From NCBI GenBank assembly GCA_964492845.1, contig CAZBMZ010000009.1, positions 62,001-126,000 of the forward strand: 64,000 nucleotides of DNA, given 5' to 3'. The position numbers were made by a program, and so were the translations under genes. The notes under the pieces are model-generated. The model had not been told where the DNA came from. It saw nothing but the letters and a program-made list of their open reading frames with translations, and ran no database searches. This DNA is from JADJPF01 sp964492845 (GTDB lineage: Bacteria; Acidobacteriota; Blastocatellia; Chloracidobacteriales; JADJPF01). Below, piece after piece: positions 51,629 through 60,365 of the stretch. Every line of letters starts with the position of its first letter. Position 1 is the first letter of the stretch.

Positions 51629-52270
51629 ATGAGTGAACTAAATAAGCTAATAGTAATCAATAAGTTAAGTAATCAAGATTTCTTAAAAACTTACTCTCTA
51701 GCTGGTAGAGTTGGGCTAGTTGGAGCATCACATTTTTTTGATGTTGGAATTAAACGCGCCCAACGAGCAGTTAATCCTAATAAGCTTGATAGCCAATGGT
51801 CACACGCTTTTTTATTCCAAGGCTCTCGTTTAGATAATCAACAATGGTTGATGGAATCTGATGTAGATATTGCTGGGCGCAATGTTCGTTTTGGTGTTCA
51901 AGAAAACCGAATTGATAAATATTTTGATGAAAAAACTTATCCAATTCTTGCAATACTTGACTTTAAGTTAACAGAGCAACAAATAGAAACAATCCTTAAA
52001 GCAGGTTTAGACCTTATTGCCCAACAATGGAAATATTCTTTAAGAGAGCTTTTAGGAACTCTAGTGGCTTTACCTAGTCGCAGGTTAAGAAGACGACCTA
52101 ACCTTTTTCAAAAAGAGCGATCTCTTTATTGTTCAGCATTTGTTCAACATCTTTATCATAAAATTGATTATGATTTTGCTCCTGACACACACGAAAAAAA
52201 CACTTCTCCAGAGCATATTTTTCAAGCCGTACTTCCACACACAACTTATTTACTTAATCGAGAACTATAA
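51629..52270 (+). CDS. YiiX-like permuted NlpC/P60 family protein
   Basis: 213 residues. It has the catalytic His in SHAFLF (near residue 54) before the catalytic Cys in SLYCSAFVQHLYH (near 171), the reversed order of circularly permuted papain-fold enzymes such as YiiX. These are hydrolases or acyltransferases acting on lipids or amides. No signal peptide is seen. It ends by overlapping the convergent epimerase gene by 6 bases. Confidence 0.82.
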   Translation: MSELNKLIVINKLSNQDFLKTYSLAGRVGLVGASHFFDVGIKRAQRAVNPNKLDSQWSHAFLFQGSRLDNQQWLMESDVDIAGRNVRFGVQENRIDKYFDEKTYPILAILDFKLTEQQIETILKAGLDLIAQQWKYSLRELLGTLVALPSRRLRRRPNLFQKERSLYCSAFVQHLYHKIDYDFAPDTHEKNTSPEHIFQAVLPHTTYLLNREL

Positions 52271-53194
52271 TTTTTCTTGATAAAATTTTACTGTTTGATG
52301 AAATCCTGCTTTTAGGTCAACTGTTGGTTGCCAGCCAAGTTTTTCTTTTGCTTTATCGATATTTAAGACACTTCGACGTTGCTCTCCTGCTTTTGCTGCT
52401 GCATGACTTTGCTCATAATTAGTTTTAAGCTCATCTTGCAAGGTCTTAAAAATGGCAACAACATCTGTTTCTACTGCTGTACCAACATTAAAAGCTTGAT
52501 TAAATACAGTTTGGTAGTTTTCTAAAGCCAGTAAATTAGCTCTTACCACATCCCCAACATAAATATAATCGCGGGTTTGTTTTCCATCACCATTAATTGT
52601 AGGTGTTTTTCCTGCAAGCATTTGCTCACAAAAAATTGCTACTACTCCAGCTTCCCCTTTTGGATTTTGACGTGGGCCATAGACATTTCCATATCGTAGT
52701 GCTGTATAAGTAAGATTATAGGTGTTGCTATAGTAAGATAAGTATTTTTCTAAGGTTAATTTAGTAATTCCATAAGGTGACATTGGGTTAAGTGGATGTG
52801 TTTCATCAGCAGGAAAATAGCTTTGCTCGCCATAAATTGCACCTCCTGTTGACGCAAAAATAAAATGTTTTACTCCTGTTTTAACACAAGATTCTAATAA
52901 ATTTATACTACCTAAGACATTTACACTAGCATCATAAACAGGATCTAATACTGAGCGACGAATGTCTACTTGTGCAGCTTGATGGCTTACAACTTCAATT
53001 TCTTCTTTACGTATGATTTCTAATAATTCTTGGTCACGAATATCTAACTTATAAAACTGTGCTTTAGGATTAATATTTATTTCTTGTCCTGTAGTAAGAT
53101 TGTCAACTATTACAACTTTATGACCTGCTGTTAGATAAGCATCTACAATATGAGAAGCAATAAACCCTGCTCCCCCAGTAACCAATACTCTCAT
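52265..53194 (-). CDS. NAD-dependent epimerase/dehydratase (UDP-glucose 4-epimerase type)
   Basis: 309 residues from the ATG at 53194 (MRVLVTGGAGFIAS), preceded by GGGAGAAA. A TTG 15 bases upstream was rejected. The Rossmann motif GGAGFIAS is at the N-terminus, and the catalytic pair is Y-x3-K in SPYGITKLTLEKY near 147. ALRYGNVYGPRQ and DYIYVGDVVRA are typical of the extended SDR family. It probably makes a nucleotide sugar for surface polysaccharide. It is not in the same direct operon as waaF, since a terminator lies between. Confidence 0.9.
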   Translation of the reverse strand: MRVLVTGGAGFIASHIVDAYLTAGHKVVIVDNLTTGQEININPKAQFYKLDIRDQELLEIIRKEEIEVVSHQAAQVDIRRSVLDPVYDASVNVLGSINLLESCVKTGVKHFIFASTGGAIYGEQSYFPADETHPLNPMSPYGITKLTLEKYLSYYSNTYNLTYTALRYGNVYGPRQNPKGEAGVVAIFCEQMLAGKTPTINGDGKQTRDYIYVGDVVRANLLALENYQTVFNQAFNVGTAVETDVVAIFKTLQDELKTNYEQSHAAAKAGEQRRSVLNIDKAKEKLGWQPTVDLKAGFHQTVKFYQEKL

Positions 53195-53241
53195 AGTTTC
53201 TCCCAACAATTATTATTATAAATAGCTCTAATAAAAAGCTT

Positions 53242-53260
53242 TGCGGGCATTAGGCCCGCA
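53242..53260 (-). terminator. Terminator of the LPS/DHH gene run
   Basis: 7-bp GC-rich stem TGCGGGC (53242-53248) / GCCCGCA (53254-53260), followed on the minus strand by AAGCTTTTTATT. It ends the operon that includes the DHH phosphoesterase. Confidence 0.8.
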
Positions 53261-53302
53261 TTTACATTATATTTTTAATAACTTTTTATTTTGATAAAAA
53301 AT

Positions 53303-54271
53303 TTAGCTGCTACGTAATTCTTCAGCAATTTCTTTTGCCACTTTACGGGCTAACTCTAAATCTTGTGGGCTAAAAGAAATCGCTCCAACTACAGGATGTC
53401 CACCACCGCCATAACGCTCACAAATAGAGGCTAAATTATGTCGACGTGCATCTTTTGCCCAAGGATTATAGCCAACTGATACTTTAGAACGTTGTGGGCT
53501 AAGGCTTAAACCAATGCTATAAAGAGCTTCTGGATGTAAATAATAAGGAATAAACTTACTATATCCCTCCATATCATGTTCACTTACATCAAAATACACT
53601 GCACCTCTTTCTGAATGAGCAGCAGTTTTGATAATATCAATTGCTGTTAAATGGCGTTTATAGTAGTAATCAAAAATACCAGTAATATAATCCTGACTAG
53701 CAACTTGGCTAAGAGTCATAGTTTGAAGCTCTTGGATAATTCTAGCTAGCAACTTATCATCTCGTGCCGACTCAATAACTAGCATTAGATGTAGGGCTGG
53801 GGCATCTAGCTCAACAGCCGTTTTAGCATCAGGATAGAGCGCGCCATCAATAACATCTGCCCATTGAACAAGCTCATATAGAAAGTCTGATTTTAAGCCA
53901 AATTTACTTGAAGCTGTTTCAGCAATAAATTTAGTACAAGAACGGTAATTAATATCAACAAATTTTTTACCAGATTTTATTCCAGCCGGGTCATTGCGGT
54001 AATGTGCTTCGTCTGAGTCGGTTAAAAAAGCACTTTGATGATGGTCAAACCACCAAGTTAGACGTGGAGAACTACTATACTTAAAATCTACAATTGCATT
54101 CTCATCGCCATCAAACCTAGATTCATCAAATATTTGACCTGCTTTATGTGCAAGTCCTTCAAAACTTTGTTCTGCATCAGAATTTATACATTCACGATAA
54201 AAAACAGCAAAAGTTGCTGCTGAAGCAACTCCATCAAAACAATTATTGTGGAAAAAGATCTTTATTCTCAT
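53303..54271 (-). CDS. DHH/DHHA1 family phosphoesterase
   Basis: 322 residues if started at ATG 54271 (MRIKIFFHNNCFDGVASAA), where the family homology begins. An upstream ATG at 54352 adds 27 residues, and neither has a clear Shine-Dalgarno sequence. Motifs: FHNNCFDG near the N-terminus, WWFDHHQSAF (the DHH metal site) near 80, and a DHHA1-type RYGGGGHPVVGAISF near the end. The family includes nano-RNases and cyclic-dinucleotide or oligonucleotide phosphodiesterases. It is the last gene of the heptose cluster, 97 bases after gmhB. Confidence 0.85.
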   Translation of the reverse strand: MRIKIFFHNNCFDGVASAATFAVFYRECINSDAEQSFEGLAHKAGQIFDESRFDGDENAIVDFKYSSSPRLTWWFDHHQSAFLTDSDEAHYRNDPAGIKSGKKFVDINYRSCTKFIAETASSKFGLKSDFLYELVQWADVIDGALYPDAKTAVELDAPALHLMLVIESARDDKLLARIIQELQTMTLSQVASQDYITGIFDYYYKRHLTAIDIIKTAAHSERGAVYFDVSEHDMEGYSKFIPYYLHPEALYSIGLSLSPQRSKVSVGYNPWAKDARRHNLASICERYGGGGHPVVGAISFSPQDLELARKVAKEIAEELRSS

Positions 54272-54368
54272 AAAAAATTTTTTGGGAAGGAATTTAATTA
54301 AAAGTTTTAAAGTAGAGCAGTATAACTTAACTAGCCTAGTCAGGCTACGCATTTTAGCAAAGCCAAAA

Positions 54369-54947
54369 CTAAGTTTTTACTTGGCTAATTATCCAATCTA
54401 CAGCAGTTAGTAGATTTTCTGCTATTTTATCTGGCATTTGAGGCCAGTTTTGTCGCTGATATTCATATTCCCCAATTCCATAACCCGTCATAACCATAAC
54501 GCCTTTAATACCTATTCTTTGCCCTAGCTCAACATCTGTGTATTTGTCTCCAACCATAAATGAGCTACTTAAATCTATGTTATGTTCATCGGCAGCTTTA
54601 TAAAGCAGTCCTGGTTTAGGTTTTCTACACTCACAATTAGCCCGATAAGGTGGTTGTCCAGCCGAAGGATGATGTGGACAATAATAAATTGCGTCTAAAT
54701 AGGCTCCTATTTTTGCTAGTTCATTTACTAATTTATTATGTACTTCGCCAATTAGATCTTCTGTAAAATAACCTCTTGCCACTCCAGCTTGATTAGTAAC
54801 TAAAATAGCTTTTATGTGTGCTTCATTAAGTTTTTTTATAGCTTCTGCCGTCCAAGGAAATAGCTTAAAACGTGATAAATGATTAACATAACCAACTTCT
54901 TCGCTTACTGTACCATCTCGGTCTAAAAATACAGCTACTTGCTTCAT
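54369..54947 (-). CDS. gmhB: D-glycero-D-manno-heptose-1,7-bisphosphate 7-phosphatase
   Basis: 192 residues. HAD phosphatase with FLDRDGTV (residues 7-14), LVTNQAGVARG, the zinc site CPHHP...CEC-RKPKPGLL near 91-114 and GDKYTDVELG (acidic motif). It removes the 7-phosphate in ADP-heptose synthesis for LPS inner core. It lies directly after waaF, 9 bases apart. Confidence 0.93.
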   Translation of the reverse strand: MKQVAVFLDRDGTVSEEVGYVNHLSRFKLFPWTAEAIKKLNEAHIKAILVTNQAGVARGYFTEDLIGEVHNKLVNELAKIGAYLDAIYYCPHHPSAGQPPYRANCECRKPKPGLLYKAADEHNIDLSSSFMVGDKYTDVELGQRIGIKGVMVMTGYGIGEYEYQRQNWPQMPDKIAENLLTAVDWIISQVKT

Positions 54948-54956
54948 AAATTTTAC

Positions 54957-56015
54957 TTACTCCAAAATTAAATCATTATTTAATACCTGTAATGCCCTAC
55001 TCAAAACCATTTGCACGGTCATAGAAGTCATACAACGATGGTCAATTGGACAATCTTTTAACATACAAGGTGAACAATCTACACTATAGCGCAAAATTTC
55101 GGCTTTTGTACCAAAAGGACAAATCATTTTATCGTTTGTGGGGCCAAAGATTGTTAAAGTCGGACGTTCTAAAGCCGCAGAAATATAGGCTGGGCCCGTA
55201 TCATTGGAAATAACCAAATCACAAACACTTAAAAAAGCTATACTTTCAGCTAATGTAGTTTTTCCAGTTAAAACTTTTGCCTTTTCCCACATATTTTTAA
55301 TTGCAGTTTCGGTAATATCTAACTCTGCACCTGCGCCAATAAAAACAACTTCATTGCCAGCAACTACCAAACGATCAGCTAAAGCAGCAAAACGCTCTAT
55401 GGGCCAGCGTTTTGCCCGACTATTTGTAGCACCAGGGTTAATTGCCACTAGTTTTTTACTAGTATCTATACCAAAGTTTGTAACTTTTTCTTTAATAGCT
55501 GTTTGTCTTTCTTTGCTTACTGGTAAAGAATACTTAAGATTCTTAAAATCCACCTGACTTTGACCAAAAAGACGCTCTTCTAACTGTGAAATGATGTGTA
55601 AATAATAATAAATTTGATGTAGCGAAAGAATTTCCTTAGTTAAAGTTAGAGGATGAGTAAGTAAAAATCCCCGTCCTTCTGTTTTGAAACCGGCTCTTAT
55701 CTTGGCTTTTGCTCCAAAAGCTAAAACAGCAGCCTCAAAAGCATTTTGAAACAAGACTGCTAGATCAAAATTCTTTGCTTTTAACTCTTTGATTGTTGCC
55801 CAAACACCTTTTTTATCTCGATCATAAGTTATTACTTCATCAATACATTCTAGATCTTGAAAAATTCCTACTACCCAAGGTTTTACTAGCAAAGAAATTT
55901 TTGCTTGAGGAAAAATTCTTTTTAGCTCACGTAGTGCTGGTAGGGTTACAATACTATCACCCACCCAATTTGTACCACGAACTAAAATTTTTTTAACCGA
56001 CTCAGTTTCAAACAT
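54957..56015 (-). CDS. waaF: LPS heptosyltransferase II (glycosyltransferase family 9)
   Basis: 352 residues. It opens with ILVRGTNWVGDSIVTLPALRE, and has AINPGATNSRAKRWPIERFA near 195 and ISNDTGPAYISAALERPTL followed by IFGPTN near 275-300, the family 9 donor-site motifs. It transfers heptose to the LPS inner core at the inner membrane. It overlaps the preceding epimerase gene by 8 bases and precedes gmhB, a typical LPS core gene grouping. Confidence 0.92.
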   Translation of the reverse strand: MFETESVKKILVRGTNWVGDSIVTLPALRELKRIFPQAKISLLVKPWVVGIFQDLECIDEVITYDRDKKGVWATIKELKAKNFDLAVLFQNAFEAAVLAFGAKAKIRAGFKTEGRGFLLTHPLTLTKEILSLHQIYYYLHIISQLEERLFGQSQVDFKNLKYSLPVSKERQTAIKEKVTNFGIDTSKKLVAINPGATNSRAKRWPIERFAALADRLVVAGNEVVFIGAGAELDITETAIKNMWEKAKVLTGKTTLAESIAFLSVCDLVISNDTGPAYISAALERPTLTIFGPTNDKMICPFGTKAEILRYSVDCSPCMLKDCPIDHRCMTSMTVQMVLSRALQVLNNDLILE

Positions 56016-56865
56016 TTTCTATCAATGTCCTTAATCCCGATTCAATATCTATTTTTGGCTGCCAACCTAGTTCACTAGTTAATTTACTAATGTCAGTTAC
56101 ATAATGAATTTGCTCTTTTACCATTTCATCTAAAAGCACTAGGTTTGCTTGCTTTTTAACTAGTTTTGCTATGGTTTGGGTAAGTTGATAAAGTGTAGTG
56201 CTATTGGCTAATCCACCACCAATATTATAAAGACTGTTTTGTTGATTACTATTAATAAAAAGTTCAAAAGCTTCTGCTAAGTCGTTTACATGCAACAAAT
56301 CACGGATTTGTTCACCACGCATTTTTAATTGTAACTGTTCACCTTTTGCTATTGCACGAGTAAAAAACGAAACAAAACCACCAGAATTCCCTTGAGTAGC
56401 TGGAGCATACACGGTAGAAAGCCGAAAAATACCTAATCTAGCTTTAGCATTATTACAATAATATTCAGCATATTTTTCAGCTATTAGTTTTGACCATTCA
56501 TAAGCATTTTGACCTATAAAATCAGTGCTACAACTTTCTGGAACTGTTTTATATTTATCAATATGACTAGCGTAAACATCTTTGGTAGAGCAAAAAATAA
56601 ATGTTTGACCTTCAGATAAGTTTTCTAGTAGTTTAATTGTTCCACTTACATTAACAGCAAAGTTTTGCCCTGCTGCATCTGCTCGTTTGTTTACACAAGC
56701 CGCCATATGAATAATTACATCATAATTTTTTATAAAACTAAGGTCTTCTAGTAAGCTCAAGTCTTGTCCACTTCGCCTAGACAAATCTTCTGCACCAAAA
56801 TATTGGCGGATATGTGTACCTAAATAACCACTTCCACCTGTAACTAAAATTCTTTTTCTTGACAC
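56008..56865 (-). CDS. NAD-dependent epimerase/dehydratase (SDR)
   Basis: 285 residues starting with GTG at 56865, which follows TTGGAGTAGTTT. N-terminal Rossmann motif VTGGSGYLGTHI, catalytic region with Y-x3-K in NAYEWSKLIAEKY near 142 and RLSTVYAP near 172. Extended SDR, probably acting on a nucleotide sugar for LPS. It is the first gene of the cluster with waaF and gmhB; the overlap with waaF implies co-translation. Confidence 0.9.
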   Translation of the reverse strand: MSRKRILVTGGSGYLGTHIRQYFGAEDLSRRSGQDLSLLEDLSFIKNYDVIIHMAACVNKRADAAGQNFAVNVSGTIKLLENLSEGQTFIFCSTKDVYASHIDKYKTVPESCSTDFIGQNAYEWSKLIAEKYAEYYCNNAKARLGIFRLSTVYAPATQGNSGGFVSFFTRAIAKGEQLQLKMRGEQIRDLLHVNDLAEAFELFINSNQQNSLYNIGGGLANSTTLYQLTQTIAKLVKKQANLVLLDEMVKEQIHYVTDISKLTSELGWQPKIDIESGLRTLIENV

Positions 56866-56891
56866 AAACTACTCCAACTTAAAAATTAAAC

Positions 56892-56913
56892 GCCCAGCGA
56901 AAAATCACTGGGC
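56892..56913 (-). terminator. Terminator after the HD-GYP gene
   Basis: Hairpin GCCCAG (56892-56897) / CTGGGC (56908-56913), extended by two further pairs across a mismatch, followed on the minus strand by GTTTAATTTTT. It ends HD-GYP transcription before the epimerase gene. Confidence 0.72.
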
Positions 56914-56950
56914 CAAAAATAGCTATTTATATAATTAAACTCTATCTATT

Positions 56951-58612
56951 CTATCTATTAGGGATAGAAATTTGATGATCATGCTGAGCAACAAAAACTT
57001 CCTCTTCTAATCTAGCCTGCGCTCCTGTTTTTTGGCTTTGACGCTCTTTGAGTTTATCTATCTCTGCACGTTTCTTTTGATTAGGAATATATTCTTTATA
57101 AACATATTCCTTAAATGATTCTACTACTGCTGTATCAAATTTTGTTCCACTTTGGTCATCAATTAACCCAATTACATCTTCAATAGGCATTGGTTCCCGA
57201 TAATGACGTTTATGAGTAAGAGCATCAAAAAAATCTGCAACAGCAATGATTTTTCCGCCCAATGGAATTTGCTCAGAAGTTAGATTAAATGGATAACCAG
57301 TCCCGTCCATATGTTCATGATGACTAGAAGCAATTAAAGGAATATCTGCTAACTCTTTGGTAAAGTGGATTTTAGAAAGAATTTTGTGAGTATCATAAGC
57401 ATGCTCACGCATATGTGTCATTTCTTCTGGTGTAAGTTTACCAGGTTTACAAAGTATTGCTTCACGAGTCCCTATTTTCCCATAATCGTGTAGCAAGCCT
57501 GCATAATAGATAAGTTTTATTTCATCCTTTGAAAGCCCCATATATTTAGCACAAGTACGAGAATATTTAGCAACTCTAGCCGAATGTCCTGCGGTCATAT
57601 CATCCCTAGCATCAATTGAAGCTGCTAGAGTAGTAATAAAACTTTCTAAAGTAATTTTTTGCTCATCAATTAAATGTAGGTTTTCAAGTGCCATACCAGC
57701 TTGGCGAGCAACTGCCATTAAAAATTCTAATTCTTCTTCTTCAAAATTTTTCTGTGTGTTTAGATTATCAACATAACAAACACCCCAAACATGGTTAGAA
57801 GAGCTAATAGGAGCGCACATCACTGAGCGAATAGCTTGGAAAATTACGCTTTTTTGTGAAGCAAACCGGCTATCACTATGAGCATCAACGCTTAGTGTAG
57901 CAACGTTTTCATTAAAAACTCGATTAACAATTGTTGTGCTTGGTTGAACTGCTGCCTTATTAGCAGGATTACGATGTTTAGAAGCCCTAACATTTAACCC
58001 TTTATCATCGCTTAACATTATCGCGCCACGTTCAGCAGGTAAAGCTTCAAAAACCAAATCTAATAATTTATTGACTAGTTCATCTCGTGTTTTAATTGAA
58101 AGAATAGCACTAGTAATTTCATAAAGAGCTTTTAAGCGATTTACTGTAGCAACAGTATTTAATTTTTGTTGATGGATTAAAGAAGTATTTAGATAACGGG
58201 TTTGGCGATGGTCTATAACACTCATTACATGCGTAGATTCTTCTTCGGCTTTTCGTTGTTCAACAGCAATGCGATTAGCAGCAGTATTTTGACCCGACCA
58301 TTCAAAAGCGAGTTCTAGTCCATTACGTCTACCTAAATTAACCTTATCGCCTGATTTAAGTCCCTTTTCAGCAACTTTGCTACCATTAACAAAGCTACCT
58401 GAAGTGCTACCCTTATCTCTAAAAGTATAATTTTCCCCATCAAAACTAATTTCTGCGTGATGGCGTGAGACATAAGGATCGTCTAGTTGTAAGTCATTAT
58501 CACCAAGCCGCCCAATAGTAAAAACAGATTTGTATAAACTTAGGCTCCTTGCTGAACCACTTGGATCAGTAAACTTAAGTGTTGCCCATTTTTTATCTTG
58601 TTTTTCCGCCAT
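56951..58612 (-). CDS. FHA-GAF-HD-GYP signalling protein
   Basis: 553 residues in three parts: an FHA phosphopeptide-binding domain (~28-95, TIGRLGDNDLQL, YVSRHHAEISF, GSTSGSFVNG), a GAF sensor domain (~165-310) and an HD-GYP domain (~330-500: LLHDYGKIGTREAIL, ASSHHEHMDGTGYPF, VADFFDALTHKRHYREP). HD-GYP enzymes hydrolyse cyclic-di-GMP. The metal residues appear intact, so it is probably active. FHA suggests control by Ser/Thr kinases, which this genome carries. A charged tail of ~50 residues follows. Confidence 0.92.
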   Translation of the reverse strand: MAEKQDKKWATLKFTDPSGSARSLSLYKSVFTIGRLGDNDLQLDDPYVSRHHAEISFDGENYTFRDKGSTSGSFVNGSKVAEKGLKSGDKVNLGRRNGLELAFEWSGQNTAANRIAVEQRKAEEESTHVMSVIDHRQTRYLNTSLIHQQKLNTVATVNRLKALYEITSAILSIKTRDELVNKLLDLVFEALPAERGAIMLSDDKGLNVRASKHRNPANKAAVQPSTTIVNRVFNENVATLSVDAHSDSRFASQKSVIFQAIRSVMCAPISSSNHVWGVCYVDNLNTQKNFEEEELEFLMAVARQAGMALENLHLIDEQKITLESFITTLAASIDARDDMTAGHSARVAKYSRTCAKYMGLSKDEIKLIYYAGLLHDYGKIGTREAILCKPGKLTPEEMTHMREHAYDTHKILSKIHFTKELADIPLIASSHHEHMDGTGYPFNLTSEQIPLGGKIIAVADFFDALTHKRHYREPMPIEDVIGLIDDQSGTKFDTAVVESFKEYVYKEYIPNQKKRAEIDKLKERQSQKTGAQARLEEEVFVAQHDHQISIPNR

Positions 58613-58633
58613 AAGCCCCTCATTACATTGAGT

Positions 58634-58687
58634 AGAACTAAGTATGCTATAAATTATTTGGCTAAGGTTATGAAGAACTAAGTATGC
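58634..58687. repeat. 14-bp direct repeat spaced 40 bp
   Basis: AGAACTAAGTATGC occurs at 58634-58647 and 58674-58687, start-to-start 40 bp (about four helical turns), just upstream of the HD-GYP gene. It could be paired regulator-binding sites. A short TAGCC/GGCTA hairpin is nearby at 58744-58757. Confidence 0.55.
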
Positions 58688-58815
58688 AAAAAGCAGGCTT
58701 ATTATAACACAGCCCTCAATATAGCTAAGTGTAAAAAAGCTGATAGCCTTCCGGCTAATAATTAATTTAATATTTAACTTAAAGATTATTCTATTAGTTA
58801 TAGCAACAAGTTAAT

Positions 58816-60261
58816 ATGTCTAAATTATTACTTAATCAACAAATTTGGCTATTTATTCAGTCTAACAAAATGTTTAATGAAACTTCTACAGTATTAGTTG
58901 CTTTATCGGGTGGCCCGGATTCTGTTGCACTAGTGCTACTCTTAAAAGAAATTCAAGAACTATATTGTAATCAATTTAAGATTCATTTAGCACATCTAAA
59001 TCACTTATTAAGAGGCAAAGAATCAGAAAATGATGAAGAATTTGTCTATAATTTTGCGGCTCAAAATAACTTACCACTAACTATAGATCGCCTTGCAGTA
59101 GCAGAAATGGCTAAAGGAGCTAATTTAGAAGCTACTGCTAGAGAGCTACGGTATCAATTCTTACAAAAAACGGCTCAACATATTGGAACTAACATTATTG
59201 CTACAGCACATAACTTAAATGATCAGGCAGAAACGTTTTTAATGCGTTTAATTCGCGGGGCTGGAGTATCAGGTTTATCAGGCATAAAACCTGTATTAAA
59301 AATTAATTACTTTAAGTCTGACTTAAGCTACTCTACGGTTAATTTAATCCGTCCATTGCTTTCTACAAGTCGGATTGATATTGAAAAATACCTGTCAGAA
59401 AAAAAACAAATGGCTTGTATAGATTCTTCTAATTCTTCAACAAAATTAACCCGTAATAAAATTAGGCTAGAAATTTTACCTAAGCTATTGGAAATAAACC
59501 CTCAAGCAATATCAGCTATTGCGCGGACTTCAGAGCAGTTAAGAGCTTGGCAAGAAGTACTAAATAATCAACCAAACAATTTAACTATTTCTAACAAAGA
59601 CACTGAAAATAAAGATGTTAAAGAAATTAAATTAGATATAAAAGAGCTTATTGATTTACCTATCATACTACGCCAGCAAAAAATTAGAGACTCAGTAGAA
59701 AAGTTGCAAGGATCTCTAAAACGCTTAACATCTACTCATATTATTGCTATAGATGGTCTACTATCAGCCAACAAAAGCGGAAAAAAAATAGAGCTACCCA
59801 ACAATTTACTTGCGTTAAGGGAGTTTGAGCATCTTATTATTAAATATAAAGATGAAAATAATGTGGCAAAACAAGAACCATTTACTGTAGATTTATTATT
59901 AGGCCAAAGTTGGGAAGGCAAGCTTTTTACTATTTCCTATGAAAATTACGTAAATAATCCTAATAGAATAAATAATCTTTCAAAAGATTATTTTGCTTTA
60001 GTAGATTTAGAAGTAGCTGGAAATAAACTAAAAGTACGTTTTAGGCATCCAGGAGATAGTTACCAACTTATTAATCATAAAAGGGCGGAAAAGGTAAAGG
60101 ATTTAATGTTAGAAAAGCGTATTGCCCTAAGTCAAAGGGGTTTTTGGCCGTTAGTAACAAGTTCTGAGGATGAGATTATATGGTCACCTCGCTTGGGTCT
60201 AGCAACAAAATTTGCTGCTAACTCAAAAACTAGGCTCTTTGCAATCATAATAGCAAAGTGA
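58816..60261 (+). CDS. tilS: tRNA(Ile)-lysidine synthetase
   Basis: 481 residues. PP-loop ATP pyrophosphatase motif ALSGGPDSVALV near residue 29-40, then HLNHLLRGKESENDEEF and TAHNLNDQAETFLMRLIRGAGVSGLSG. It modifies the wobble C of the tRNA-Ile CAU anticodon to lysidine, in the cytoplasm. The C-terminal tRNA-binding region (VRFRHPGDSYQLINHKRAEKVKDLM) is present. It precedes ftsH, a grouping common in bacteria, with 104 bases between. Confidence 0.95.
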   Translation: MSKLLLNQQIWLFIQSNKMFNETSTVLVALSGGPDSVALVLLLKEIQELYCNQFKIHLAHLNHLLRGKESENDEEFVYNFAAQNNLPLTIDRLAVAEMAKGANLEATARELRYQFLQKTAQHIGTNIIATAHNLNDQAETFLMRLIRGAGVSGLSGIKPVLKINYFKSDLSYSTVNLIRPLLSTSRIDIEKYLSEKKQMACIDSSNSSTKLTRNKIRLEILPKLLEINPQAISAIARTSEQLRAWQEVLNNQPNNLTISNKDTENKDVKEIKLDIKELIDLPIILRQQKIRDSVEKLQGSLKRLTSTHIIAIDGLLSANKSGKKIELPNNLLALREFEHLIIKYKDENNVAKQEPFTVDLLLGQSWEGKLFTISYENYVNNPNRINNLSKDYFALVDLEVAGNKLKVRFRHPGDSYQLINHKRAEKVKDLMLEKRIALSQRGFWPLVTSSEDEIIWSPRLGLATKFAANSKTRLFAIIIAK

Positions 60262-60273
60262 TAAACTAGCTTA

Positions 60274-60352
60274 GTAACTTTCGGTCTACTGATAAGTAAC
60301 AAGATTAAAAGTAGTTATAAATTTAAGTTTTAATTAATAATGTAACTTTCGG
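60274..60352 (+). repeat. 11-bp direct repeat in the ftsH leader
   Basis: GTAACTTTCGG occurs at 60274-60284 and 60342-60352. The second copy runs directly into the GGAGG ribosome-binding site of ftsH. It could be a leader element, for example a protein-binding or RNA-structure site, or chance. Confidence 0.4.
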
Positions 60353-60365
60353 AGGTAGGTAAGCA

